Shown in pieces: positions 1 to 11,339 of a stretch of 64,000 nt of DNA (position 1 is its first letter; the number at the start of each line of letters is the position of its first letter). The notes under the pieces were generated by a model. The model was not told the DNA's origin. It saw only the letters and a program-made list of their open reading frames with translations, and searched no databases. Made by a program: the position numbers and the translations under genes. The stretch is from Gelatoporia subvermispora B (taxonomy: Eukaryota; Basidiomycota; Agaricomycetes; Polyporales; Gelatoporiaceae): positions 260,591-324,590 of the forward strand of contig KB445804.1 of NCBI GenBank assembly GCA_000320605.2, written 5' to 3'.

Positions 1-691
1 CGAACGCCGCGTAGAGCGGCTTGTCCTGGTGCCGCTGCACGATGTACTGGATGATCCGGTCCGAGAACGCGACAAAGTCCTCCTTCGTGCGCGGCTGCGC
101 CGAGATCAGCGCGTCCAGCTCCGACGAGGACGTCCCTGGCAGCAGGCGGCAGTCAGCACCCGGCACCCGCAGGCGGGGACGGCGGACGCACCTCCGAGCG
201 CGGCGGCGCCGAAGAGCTCCGCGGCGTTGTTCAGGTCCGCCGCGAGCTCGCGCTCCTTGTCCCGGCGCGCCTTCTCGCGCGGGTCGAGCACCGCGTCCTC
301 GTCGTACTCCCCGTCCGCCTCCCGCGCCGCGCGCGCGGCCTCCTTCTCCGCGAGCTTCTGCTTCAGCGTGCCCTTCTTCTTCGGCGGCGCGGCCGCCACG
401 GCGGGCGCCGGCTTCTCGTCCTCCTCCTCCGAGGAGGCCTCCCAGTCGCTCTAGGGTAGGAGGAGGGATCAGCGGATCGATCGGGCGATGGGAGAGGGGA
501 AATGCGACGCACGACGGGCGCATCGTCCTCCTCGTCCTCGCCCTCCCACTTGCTCCTCACGGGCTTCTTCGGCGCGGGCGCGGGTGCGGGCGTCGGCGCG
601 GGCGACTCGCTGTCGGACGCTTCTGCACTCCTTGCGCCGGTTAGCCTGCGTCGCGCCGCAAAGCACACGAGCACATACCCCAGTCGGACAT
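1..691 (-). CDS. HCR1: Eukaryotic translation initiation factor 3 subunit J (partial, C-terminus beyond left edge)
   Basis: Subunit of the eIF3 complex (eIF3j) that binds the 40S subunit in the cytosol during initiation and ribosome recycling. Exons on the minus strand are 691-679, 622-513, 450-192 and 135-1, all with GT-AG borders and consistent phase. The first exon is only 13 nt (ATG TCC GAC TGG G), giving the family-typical start MSDWE-ASDSESPAP. An acidic N-terminus (KWEGEDEEDD, then SDWEASSEEE) precedes the lysine-rich core KKKGTLKQKLAEKE and the segment ending NNAAELFG. The last exon reads DALISAQPRTKEDF and runs off the window. It is divergent from COQ9. Recognition rests on the acidic tryptophan motif and the KQKLAEKE core of the family. 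Confidence 0.9.
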
Positions 692-1151
692 TGTGCAAGT
701 GCGCGGGGGGCGTCTATGTAAGGTGGTCTAGTGTGAGATGGGTGGGTTGGGAACTGTGGGCCCTTGGGCAGCAGAGAACACGGACGGACTCGATGCAGGT
801 TTCGCGCCGCGCACTGCAGGCGGCGGCGAGGACGATCGGCAGTTGCCGAGAGTTAAATTTGCCGATGAGCTTTAGATAAGGGCGTTATCTTTAGTTATCT
901 CTTGGGATACGTCATATTTCCCAGGAAACTCGTGAGGCGTAGGGCACGTGCCTGGTGCTCGTAAATAGACGCTCACTGAATCGCGGCTAGCCTCCGGTCC
1001 CGATGTCCAACCACTGCTAATACGCGTACCGCTGCATATATCGCTCGTTTCACATACCGTGCTCCTCAGCTTAGTGCCCATCGCTTAAAGACCATGTCCA
1101 GGTTCGCCGGATTTGCGCAACCTCCGAGAAACGCTGAGCTCTGAACCGGAC
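692..1151. promoter_or_regulatory. Divergent intergenic region between eIF3j and COQ9
   Basis: About 460 bases separate the two start codons, so both promoters must lie here. I see no reading frame worth calling and no clear TATA box. An upstream ATG at 1094 (ATGTCCAG) followed by a possible 58-nt intron could be an alternative first exon of COQ9. Confidence 0.4.
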
Positions 1152-1962
1152 ATGTCAAGGGCCCTGCTCCTACAGCTCGCGCTCCCGCTCGTCCAGACGC
1201 ACGGTTTCACGCGCGAGACACTCGCCCGCTCCGTGCTCTCGCTCCCCACACCGCACTCGAAGCCCCTCTCCGAGACGGCCGTCTCTGCGCTTTTTGGCAA
1301 CGGGGACGACGCGCGGCGCACGCTGATCGAGGCCTGGCTGGACAGTGGCAGGGAGAGCATGAAGGCTGCGCCGACGCCGGCGGTGAAGGACGTCCTTGGA
1401 ACGCGGCTGCGGCACAACGAGCCGGTGCTGCGGCATTTGCCTGAGGTATGTCGTGAACGTAGATCATGGATCTGACAGACCTCTGACGTGTGGACGCTTG
1501 TGCGAACTGCGATGCCAGGCGTTTGCGCTGCTGGCGACCTCGACCCCGCCGCTGCCCCCCCTCCACTTGACTCCGGCGCTGAAGCACGCTGCAAGCGTCG
1601 CGGACGAGGCATGTCGCGTTGCTGGAGATGCAAGTACAGGGGTACGATTCATGTTCATTCAGTTGATCTGCAACCTGACAAGTGTACCCCAGACCGCGTG
1701 GTACGCGCGCCGGGCCTCTCTCGCGGCTGTCTACGCTGCTGCAGGTGAGTCTCTCAACGAACCTTCGATTCTCATGCTAGTGCTCACTTACACTTCTCCA
1801 GAGCTGCACCAGCTCACTTCGCCACATTCGGCATACGACTTCCTGAACAGCCTCCTGGACAAGGCGTCCGCCGTAGAACACGCCATTTCCGAGACTGAAC
1901 TATTCACCCGGTACATCGCCCGCAGCTGGGCTGGTATCATCAATAGCAGAGGCATCTTCTGA
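1152..1962 (+). CDS. COQ9: Ubiquinone biosynthesis protein COQ9
   Basis: Lipid-binding mitochondrial protein of the coenzyme Q synthesis complex, supporting COQ7 hydroxylation. Exons 1152-1445, 1519-1641, 1693-1744 and 1802-1962 give 209 aa in frame. The N-terminal half is a helical TetR-like part (ALPLVQTHGFTRETL). The C-terminal half carries the COQ9 signature: WYARRASLAAVYAAAELHQL followed by a segment with TSPHSAYDFL. No mitochondrial presequence is visible before the conserved domain. Either it lies in an unseen upstream exon, or the gene starts at 1094 (ATGTCCAG), spliced to 1160, which gives the same first residues MSRALLL. The start is therefore uncertain while the family assignment is firm. 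Confidence 0.88.
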
Positions 1963-2526
1963 GTCGCAGAATAACAAATGTGGGCTGCGCCCTGTCACGA
2001 GCCGGCGGAATAGCTAGACTTGTCGAGTGACGCTTCTCAATGAACTGTCTCAGATGTCATTGAGAGATTACAATCTGGGGCACATGTCGTGAAAATTTTC
2101 GCGGGCCTGCGCAGCATGAACTTCAAAACCGCGATAGCATTGTATGTGCGGCACCAACTCACGTTTCAGCTTGTGTGATTGGCCAGTTGTCGTAGTGTCA
2201 CCGCACGTTTCTGTTCGGACCGATGGAAGATACACAGCTAAGCTCATTGCTATACAGTAGTCAGACGCTCAGGTATGTGGATCTCAGCCTCGCGCAGATT
2301 CGTCTCGATCATCTACTTCGAATGCTCCGCGAACAATGGATGTAAGTGTATCCCGCATATCGGCCCGCATTCCCTAACAGTGTGTGATCTCTAGATCCCA
2401 AGTAAAGGACGCTGAGCCGAGTATATAGCGAGGCCTCCGGGCACTTGATATTCCACAACAAACGAGGACTCCCGACGTTCCCGTCCTGCGAGTTATCCCT
2501 GCTCGCGCAGAGTAACTTTCGCTAGG
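1963..2526. other. Intergenic region, COQ9 3' end to DUF6535 gene
   Basis: About 560 bases with no supported gene. It should hold the COQ9 terminator and the promoter of the DUF6535 gene. No repeat or RNA gene recognised. Confidence 0.4.
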
Positions 2527-4598
2527 ATGGAACCCGAAAGACTTCACAGTCTGTCTCATTCTACCGCAGACAATCATCCGAACAGAGTTAACAACGATGT
2601 GAGTACCCTCTGCATATGACCGCATACGATTATTGACATATTCGCAAGGGGCAGCGCTCTCGTAGTCAGAGTTATCCCGCTGAGGCCAATTGGCCTGCCT
2701 GTGCAGCATTCATTAAGCAGCATGACGAACAGATGACAAAGAACTGGAAGGAAGACATTGATACATTGCTGGTTTTTGTGCGTAGATTCCGATGCCTCCG
2801 AAGTTACCGGTACCGAATCATGTCATCCTCAGGCAGGCCTTTTCTCTGCAGTCGTCACAGCATTCGCTACACAGTCGTATGCGATGCTGCAACAACAGCA
2901 AACGTCATCTCTTCCTAATTCGGGTCAGGGTCCTAGTCTGCAGGGCAACTCGACCAGCGTTAACGGGAGCATAATTTCATCCCAAGGCATCATGCACACA
3001 TTATTCGAACCATCCCCATCCGTCATTCGCATCAACATCTTATGGTTCTACAGCTTGGTCTGCAGTCTTATCTCCTCCCTGCTCGCAATCCTGGCTAAGC
3101 AGTGGTTGCGGGAGTATATGTGCGAGGGCTCGTCGACCCCTCGTGAGACCATCCGAATCCGCCAGCATCGGTTTGATGGCCTGACCACGTGGCATGTGTC
3201 GAAACTCATCGCTTTCCCTCCCATCCTGCTACAATGCGCGCTCGTTCTATTCTTCTTCGGCCTCATCGAATTCCTGTGGTTTATGGATGCACTGCTCGCC
3301 GGTCTGGTGTCCATCCCTATTGCTGCGGCGTTGATTTTCCACCTGGCTACATCGTTAGCGCCTGCATTCTCGACGGCTTGTCCTTACAGGTCACCACAGT
3401 CATGGGCGTTCTTATTACTCATCCAGAACCTGTGCAACATATATCATTCCTTCCAGTCGATGGCGATGCGATGCGTGCGTCGCAAGTCCAAGTCCCGAAA
3501 ACTGAAGCCGCTGTTGGACTGGCGGGACCGTGATATCAAGACTTTACCGGGTCGACGTAATGAACTCGACAATGCCGCACTGGAATGGGCGTACATGTCG
3601 TCTATGGATGATGACTTCCTCGACTCGCTCGTACCGTGCATCAACGACCTCCGGCCGGCGCAGGCTGCCGCGTTCGCGTTCACCGCCGTCGCAAGTGCCG
3701 CGAACTGCTCCGTCCCGACGCTCATCGAGACCGCGCGCACGTCGAGTCCGCTTTCTACGCAGCTCTGCGAAATTCTGATCCTGCGTCGGCTCGACGGGCG
3801 GCGGGTCTCACGGCTCGTGAAACTGCTGCTTGACATCCTCCCGCGGATCCACCACAAGAACCAGTCGTCGGGCATCATCGTGATCGACACAATTGCGGTC
3901 TTGCAGCACCTGCTCATGTGGAACGCTAAGGCGTTCTGCGAGCGCGCGCTGCACCGCGAGGCCCTCACGCGCATGATGGAGCTTGTGAACATCTGGGAGC
4001 CGCTCGAGGTGCAGCGCGCCGCGCTCGACGTCATCTGGAAGCTCACCACCTCCGGGTGCAACGTCTTCTTCTGCCCAGATGGTGAGCTTCGTTCGGCTCC
4101 AAAAACCTTGTGCCGCATGCTCATGCGTCCGCCCCAGCGATTGTAAACGTGATCATGTGCGCGCGCCAGGCATTCTCGCGCGGGGACAGCGAGATGTTCT
4201 GCAGGGCGTGTGCGGTAGTGTTTCAGCGGCTCCCCGCGCTGGACACTGCTGCGGACCAGTACGATTGGTACATGCGCGGGACCCTACATGGCTGGCTTTC
4301 CGACGTGCGGCGCTTCCTTGTGGAGCGGAATCGCTTAAAGGCACCGTACAATTGTGGGACCCACGTCCGGTGGTGCGCAGGCCTCGGCAAGCTCGCAGCC
4401 CAAGATAGAGAAATCATCCCTGCAGAGATGGTCGCCACGCTTAGTCAAGGAGCCGCTTTGGGACTTTTAGGCAACGACGACAGCGAAGCTGAAGCCTTGC
4501 AGGATCTACAGCGCATGTATGCGTTGGACACCGCCCCGCCTTACTCTCCTATCTGTTCCACCGGTACGACTACAGAGGTACCTCTGGGCACTGCATAG
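2527..4598 (+). CDS. DUF6535 domain membrane protein
   Basis: A basidiomycete-specific family of unknown function. Exons 2527-2598, 2649-2777, 2833-4081 and 4138-4598 give 636 aa with matching phases. The DUF6535 core begins with WKEDIDTLLVF, then after an intron AGLFSAVVTAF, the family hallmark. Two hydrophobic blocks follow: one around ILWFYSLVCSLISSLLAILA and a longer one around LQCALVLFFFGLIEFLWF, probably three or four membrane spans. The C-terminal 400 residues are soluble and helical (LDNAALEWAYMSSMDDDFLD and after) and may form repeats. The ATG at 2527 opens a frame that splices in phase into the conserved domain. Fragments of its 3' end recur at 5609-5644 and 8548-8673, showing that this locus took part in the neighbouring xylanase duplications. 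Confidence 0.85.
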
Positions 4599-4749
4599 CG
4601 TGTCTCCCTGGGACCCTTTGAATCGCAAAGGCCCAGAACACACGAGAAATGAGACAAAAGCGCAGATTTAGATTTTGATATATTGTACCAGCTTAATCTT
4701 CACACGAAAGCCTATAATCACAAACCCCTGTACCCCCAACGGCTGTTCG

Positions 4750-5204
4750 CGGCTGCAGAGCCGCGACAGTACCATCGTAGGCAGGCTTCCGGACGAGGTT
4801 CTTTAGGACGTATTAGCATGCGACATTTAACAGTACTGACATCAAAGCACGTAACTCGTCCCAGGAGCAAGCAACACCCTGGCCGGAGAATATGAATGGG
4901 ACCCGAGAGTACTACAGCGCAATCAGCCAGGTAGTCCGCCGCGAGACGCAAGCACTCTGCATCTTCACGAGCGCGTTCAGGCCATCACGGTCGAGGTCGA
5001 GCCAGGGAGCCCAGCGGTGCTCGGGTGTCAACCGCAATGCGAGAAGTACGGGTTGGACTCGACGCACGTAGATCCGGAGACGCAGGTGAATGGGCCCGCC
5101 CAGCCGATGCTGCCGCACGGCCCGCACTGGCCGTAGACTGGCGACTGGGCGACCGCGAACGGGATGACGACGAGGAGCGCAGCGAACAAGCGAGAGAGCT
5201 GCAT
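4750..5204 (-). pseudogene. GH10 xylanase copy A, internally deleted pseudogene
   Basis: The 5' part reads [20 protein letters not shown], a signal peptide almost identical to copies B and C, then a CBM1 cellulose-binding module (GSIGWAGPFTC, ending SNPYFSHCG). The frame then meets a stop. The sequence resumes with DRDGLNALVKMQ, matching the start of the catalytic domain, and jumps within a few bases to the final intron and last exons (tgcttgcgtctcgc). The central catalytic domain with both active-site glutamates is missing, as is the linker intron, and the stop codon of copies B and C is changed. Everything upstream to about 5610 still matches the promoters of B and C. It cannot encode an active xylanase. 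Confidence 0.85.
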
Positions 5205-5608
5205 TTTCAAGTTGATTCTTGCGCAGATACTTCGCCGTCGAGTGGTCGGATGTGTGCTTTGGCGAATTTGCCCTGCCACCGAGCGGCGTAGCATCCTGAT
5301 ACCGTTATACGCTCGCGGGACCGCTGCAACGTCGTTACAGGTTCAACACGTGCATGACCGGTGCTGTACGGATACTTGTCGCACATTGTCGCATCAACCT
5401 TGAAAAAACGCACGCGGGCTGCCTACCTACGTTTTTCGCACGAGCCTTGGCGTGCTCTCTGCAGAGGATTCTCCGTGACCTGTGTCCGCTTCTCGTCTCT
5501 GGATTTGGGCTTCACAGCGTGTCTTGTGATCGTGCGGTTGTGGCGGGCGAGACAGTAGGAGACAGTGTAGTCAGATGCGTACATGAGATGGTATCCGCTG
5601 CGGTTTTC
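5205..5608 (-). promoter_or_regulatory. Former promoter region of xylanase copy A
   Basis: Aligns by eye with the regions upstream of copies B (7442-7830) and C (10544-10990), for example gtgcatgaccggtgctgtac and the gtcgcatcaac stretch. The TATA region of B and C is altered here. The similarity stops at about 5615, where a fragment of the DUF6535 3' end begins: a duplication breakpoint. Confidence 0.6.
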
Positions 5609-5644
5609 ATTCGCACTGCGGAGGTGCCTCAAGGCACTGCATAG
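5609..5644 (+). pseudogene. DUF6535 3'-end fragment (short)
   Basis: Encodes IRTAEVPQGTA and a stop, matching the last residues TTTEVPLGTA of the DUF6535 gene at 2527-4598. The following 90 bases (gcgaaggcccagaaca and on) also match that gene's 3' untranslated region. It marks the left edge of the duplicated unit carrying xylanase copy B. Confidence 0.75.
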
Positions 5645-5776
5645 CATGTCTACCCGGAACAACTTTAGTTGCGAAGGCCCAGAACAACGCACGAAAAATT
5701 AGACAAAGGTGCAAATTTTGATGTACTGTAACAGCATGATTTTTACACGAGAGCTTATAAGGATCGAACCTATTTA

Positions 5777-7441
<1,665 letters not shown>

Positions 7442-8547
7442 TTCAATGTTGCTACCTGTGCAGGTACTTGGCCGTCGAGTGCTCGTATTTGTCCTTGGGA
7501 AGCTAGCCATGTCACTGAGCGGCGTAGCATCCTTATATGCTCGTGGGGCCGCGGTAACGTCGTTGCAGGTACAAGACGTGCATGACCGGTGCTGCACGGA
7601 TACTTATCGCACATCGTCGCATCAACGTTGAAGAAAACGCGCGCGCTACACACCTGCGTCCTCCGCACGGTCCTTGGCACGCTCTCCGCAGAGGATTCTC
7701 CGTGATCTGTGTCCGCTTCTCGTCTCGTATCTGGGCTTAGCAGCGCGTCTGGTGATCGTGTAGTTGTGGCGGGCAAGACAGCGTGGTCAGGACTCAGATG
7801 CGTACAAAATGGTAGCCGATGCGGTTATTGTTCGTTCATTCACTGGCAAACGTCGCCGTGACGTGCAACGGGATGTTAGTACGGACGGCGGGACCACGCG
7901 GCCCGCGGCATAAGCAGGTGGTAAGAAGATATGTGGCGCCGCGGGGTCAATGAAAGCGCCATGCGACGAGGAACAGGTCATCTAGGTTGAGTAAATCCGC
8001 AGAGGTGTATCTTTAGATGCATATTGCTGCGAGGCCCGCCGAGGGGTTGTCCAGAGGATTGCACTGTAGCGTTGCGATTGAGGGTAATCTCGTTGTGGGT
8101 CGATATGCTCGATACCGAACCAGTTGCAGTTGAATCACGAGCATTTAAGACGCCGACAGCAATGCAAGAACTTGGAGGCGAGGTAACAATAATATCGATG
8201 TCGGGCCCGGAGCTACAGTACTGTCTTGCACATGAACTAGGAGGAGGAGGAGGATTTAGGAATCCACGGTTTCTGTAGATCTTTGTTTGGTCCAGCCAAA
8301 TATTGCCTTTCAGAGTCACTGATTTCTTCCGCTGCAGCTCCGCGTTCCCTTCCGTCCCCCACAAGAGGCTCTAGCACCACCGTTATGCATATTCACAACT
8401 GCGTCGAAATATGTACGATCCTGGAATATATGTTAACTCTCTGTCACAGGCTACGTTCATATGTCTCGTACTGATTATGCACGAACCGATGTCGGACATA
8501 CGAGATCTCCGTCCCTGTGAAGTCACAAGCAGCTCACTAGAACCATC
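7442..8547. other. Upstream region of xylanase copy B, gene-free
   Basis: The first 900 bases resemble the upstream region of copy C (compare 7850-8150 with 10990-11330), so the duplication included a long promoter. I find no gene. From about 8200 the sequence no longer matches its paralogue, and the next unit begins with a DUF6535 fragment at 8548. Confidence 0.5.
7531..7537 (-). promoter_or_regulatory. TATA box of xylanase copy B
   Basis: TATAAGG on the minus strand, about 90 bases before the start codon. The same heptamer stands at the same distance before copy C. Confidence 0.55.
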
Positions 8548-8673
8548 GGAAACGATGATGAAGCCGTAGCTTTGAAGTATTTACAGCACGTGTATGTGTT
8601 GGATGATGCCCCACCTTACTCTCCCGTCCGGTCCACTGGTACAGCTGCGGAGCTGCTCCAGAGCGCTGCGTAG
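8548..8673 (+). pseudogene. DUF6535 3'-end fragment (long)
   Basis: Forty-two codons including a stop, read GNDDEAVALKYLQHVYVLDD then APPYSPVRSTGT. They align with the tail of the DUF6535 gene (GNDDSEAEALQDLQRMYALD, APPYSPICSTGT). No upstream part of that gene is present. It marks the left edge of the unit carrying xylanase copy C. Confidence 0.85.
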
Positions 8674-8811
8674 CGTGTCTTCCCGAATCCTTTCTAATCG
8701 CGAAAACATCACACGAAAAATGAAGCAAAAGCGCATATTCTGTACACTGTAACAGCATAATTTTGGCACGAGACCTTATGACATACAAACTCCTTTATCC
8801 CCAACGGCCGC

Positions 8812-10543
8812 TCACGACTGCAGACCCGCGACAATACCATCGTAGGCGGGCTTTCGGACGAGGTTCTATGAAAGGTATTAGTATGTGACAATCGGTAATA
8901 CTGGCATCGAAGCACGTACCTCGTCCCAGGGGCAAGCATCACCCTGGCCGGAGAATGTGGACGGAACCCAAGAGTACTACAACGCGATCAGCTCTGCACT
9001 CCGCAGTGAGACGTAAGCACTCTACCTTGTCGGTGAAGTCCCAGAGGGTCATACCAACACACTTCTCAACCGCCATACACGTCGAGATGACGGTCTGGTA
9101 GTCAGACTTCTGCTGCTCAAGGAGCGCGGCGGTCTCGGGGAGCGTCATGCGGATGTCGAGCTCGGTGATAGCGACCTCGACGCCGAGCGCGGTGATCGCC
9201 TCAAGGTTCTCCTGCATGGTAGTCGGGACCTCGCCGACAATGAGATGCGACTCGATGCCGACACCATCGATTGGGGTGCCCGCGGCCTTCAGGGACTGAA
9301 TGAGGTTCTGCATTGCTGTTGACTTGACGCCTAATTGGATCTGAGCGCCTGGACACGGAAGAGGGCCAAGGAAGGCGTACCTGTGCCCTCGATGTTGTAA
9401 TCGTTGATGTAGAGCTTAGCGTTGGGATCTGCGGCGCGTGCGGCGTTGAGGGCGATGGTGATGTAAGACTCGCCGAGCGTGTCGTAGAATACGTCCGAGC
9501 GGAAGGTGCCGTCATCGTTGAATGGCTCTATCGAACCGAAGGAGAAAATTCAGCTTCCTGTCAGACAAAGCATGTGTTGACTCACCATTGACGACGTCCC
9601 ACGCGTCTGGCGATTGAAATGGAAGGTTAGCTTGAGTGGGAAGCTGATCCGAACTGGAACTACGTACAGCTAGGGGAAGTAAAGGTCAGCATTGATTAAT
9701 ATCACAACAATAGTACACTCACGGAATGCCCTTGTAGTGACCAACAACAGTACTGACGTGACGCTCAATGGCCGCGGTCAGACCGGTGGCGTTCCAGGTC
9801 GTCGATGTGACCCAGCTGGGAAGCTGGTTGTACCAAACACAGTTGTGTCCTGGCATTCCGCGAACATAAGCGCACACATCAAGAATGGAAGGCGTGCGCG
9901 AAGCATACCGCGGAGGAGCTGGCCGTTGGTCTGCGCGAGATCCGCAATCTGATCACCTTCCGTGAAAGTGAACGTGCCCGGCTCCGGCTCTGTCGCGTCC
10001 TGCAGAACACGTCGACCGTCAGCTTAGTTCTTGTAGGGGGAGGCTGGAGGAAAAGAACGGAGGTACGCACCCACTTCATGCTGTTGGCAGGAGTGAGTTG
10101 GCCAAACATCATGTTGTTGTCGAGGATCGTGGTGTATGCGGTGTCGGTGAGCTCCGGGTTGTCTGTCGCCGTGCCGAGGTAAAGCTTTCCCTGCGTCTTC
10201 GCGAGCGCATTCAGGCCGTTCACAGTCGAGGTCGAGCCGGGGAGGCCAGCACTGTTCGTCGGCGAGGGCGGGCTGGCGGTCGAGCTCGGCGCCTGCACAA
10301 ATAGCGCTCAGTTTCGAACGTCCTGATTTCTGGAGTTCGTCAGGATGAGATGAGGGGACTTACACTGCCAGCGCCAGGGAGGCATTGCGAATAGTACGGA
10401 TTAGATACGACGCACGAGGAGCCAGAGTCGCAGGTGGTCGGGCCTGTCCAGCCAATGCCACCGCACTGGCCCCAGACTGCCGACTGGGCGACCACGATCG
10501 GGATGACCGCGAGGAGCACAGCGAACGAGTGAGAGAGCTGCAT
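8812..10543 (-). CDS. CBM1-GH10 endo-1,4-beta-xylanase, copy C
   Basis: Paralogue of copy B with the same 401-aa length and domain order: signal peptide ([20 protein letters not shown]), CBM1, linker, GH10 barrel. Minus-strand exons: 10543-10364, 10292-10071, 9999-9909, 9849-9723, 9669-9668, 9606-9586, 9527-9381, 9330-9026, 8976-8920 and 8865-8812. All exons match copy B in length except that copy B's second exon (313 nt) is split here (222 and 91 nt) by an extra intron after NSMKW. The acid/base and nucleophile glutamates are conserved (VVNEPF, ITELDIR). Near the C-terminus the last residues read GIVAGLQS instead of copy B's GIVAALQS. It is probably secreted and induced by plant polysaccharides, but the sequence alone does not show regulation. 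Confidence 0.93.
9668..9669 (-). other. Predicted 2-nt micro-exon in xylanase copy C
   Basis: The minus strand reads cttcccctag, then CT, then gtacgtag. Together with the flanking exons it yields ATT CCC TAC GCG TGG, matching copy B codon by codon. The independent conservation of both splice signals in the two copies supports it. Confidence 0.75.
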
Positions 10544-10632
10544 TTTGATGTTGCTACCTGTGCAGGTACTTGGTCGTCGAGTGGTCGGATGTGTGCTTGA
10601 CGAGCTCGCCCTGTCACCGAGCGGCGTAGCAT

Positions 10633-10639
10633 CCTTATA
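10633..10639 (-). promoter_or_regulatory. TATA box of xylanase copy C
   Basis: TATAAGG on the minus strand about 90 bases before the start codon, as in copy B. Confidence 0.55.
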
Positions 10640-11056
10640 CGCTCCCTGGGCCGCTGTAACATCGTTGCAGGTACAGAACGTGCATGACCGACCGATGCTG
10701 TGCGGATACTTGTCGCACATCGTCGCATAAACCTTGAGGAGGCCGCGCGCGCTGCACATCTGCCCCGACCACACGAACCATGGCACGCAGTCCGCAGAAA
10801 ATCGTCCGTGACCTATGGCTCACTTGCGTCCAGACCAATTTGGCACCAACGTTCTATAAATAGCGCAGCGTCTCCGAATCAAGGCTTGGCAGAGCGCCTT
10901 CGAGGTGATCGCGTGGTTGCAGCGGGCGAGAGGTTGTGGTCAGATGCATGCACAAAGTGGTAGCCGGCGCGGTTATAATTCGGTCACTCGCTGGCAAGTG
11001 TCGCGGTGATGTGCAATGCAATGTTCAGATGGACGTTGGGACCGTGCGGCCCGGGG

Positions 11057-11130
11057 CATGCGCAAGCAACGAGCAGACGTGGCACGGCGGGGGCATGTGC
11101 AAGCAGCGAGCAGACGTGGCACGGCGGGGG
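11057..11130. repeat. Tandem repeat, 2 x 37 bp
   Basis: Two head-to-tail copies starting catgcgcaag and catgtgcaag and ending cacggcggggg, differing at only two positions. The matching stretch upstream of copy B has no such duplication, so it arose after the segmental duplication. Confidence 0.9.
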
Positions 11131-11339
11131 CAATGAAAGTGCCTTGCGACGAGGAACGGTCATCGGAGCCGAGTAAATCCGCTGGGGTGCGTCTTTGCAT
11201 CTTGCTTCGAGTCTTGCTAAGTGGTCGTTCAGCAAATTGCGCGGCAGCGTTATAGTTGAGGATAGTTTCGTTGTTGATTGAGTACAGTTGATACCGAGCC
11301 GATTGTGACCAAATTACGAGTGGCTTGGGCTTTGAGAGG

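Noticed and set aside
1085..1633. Minus-strand 182-codon frame
   Set aside because: Antisense shadow of the COQ9 exons, which splice into a recognisable protein.
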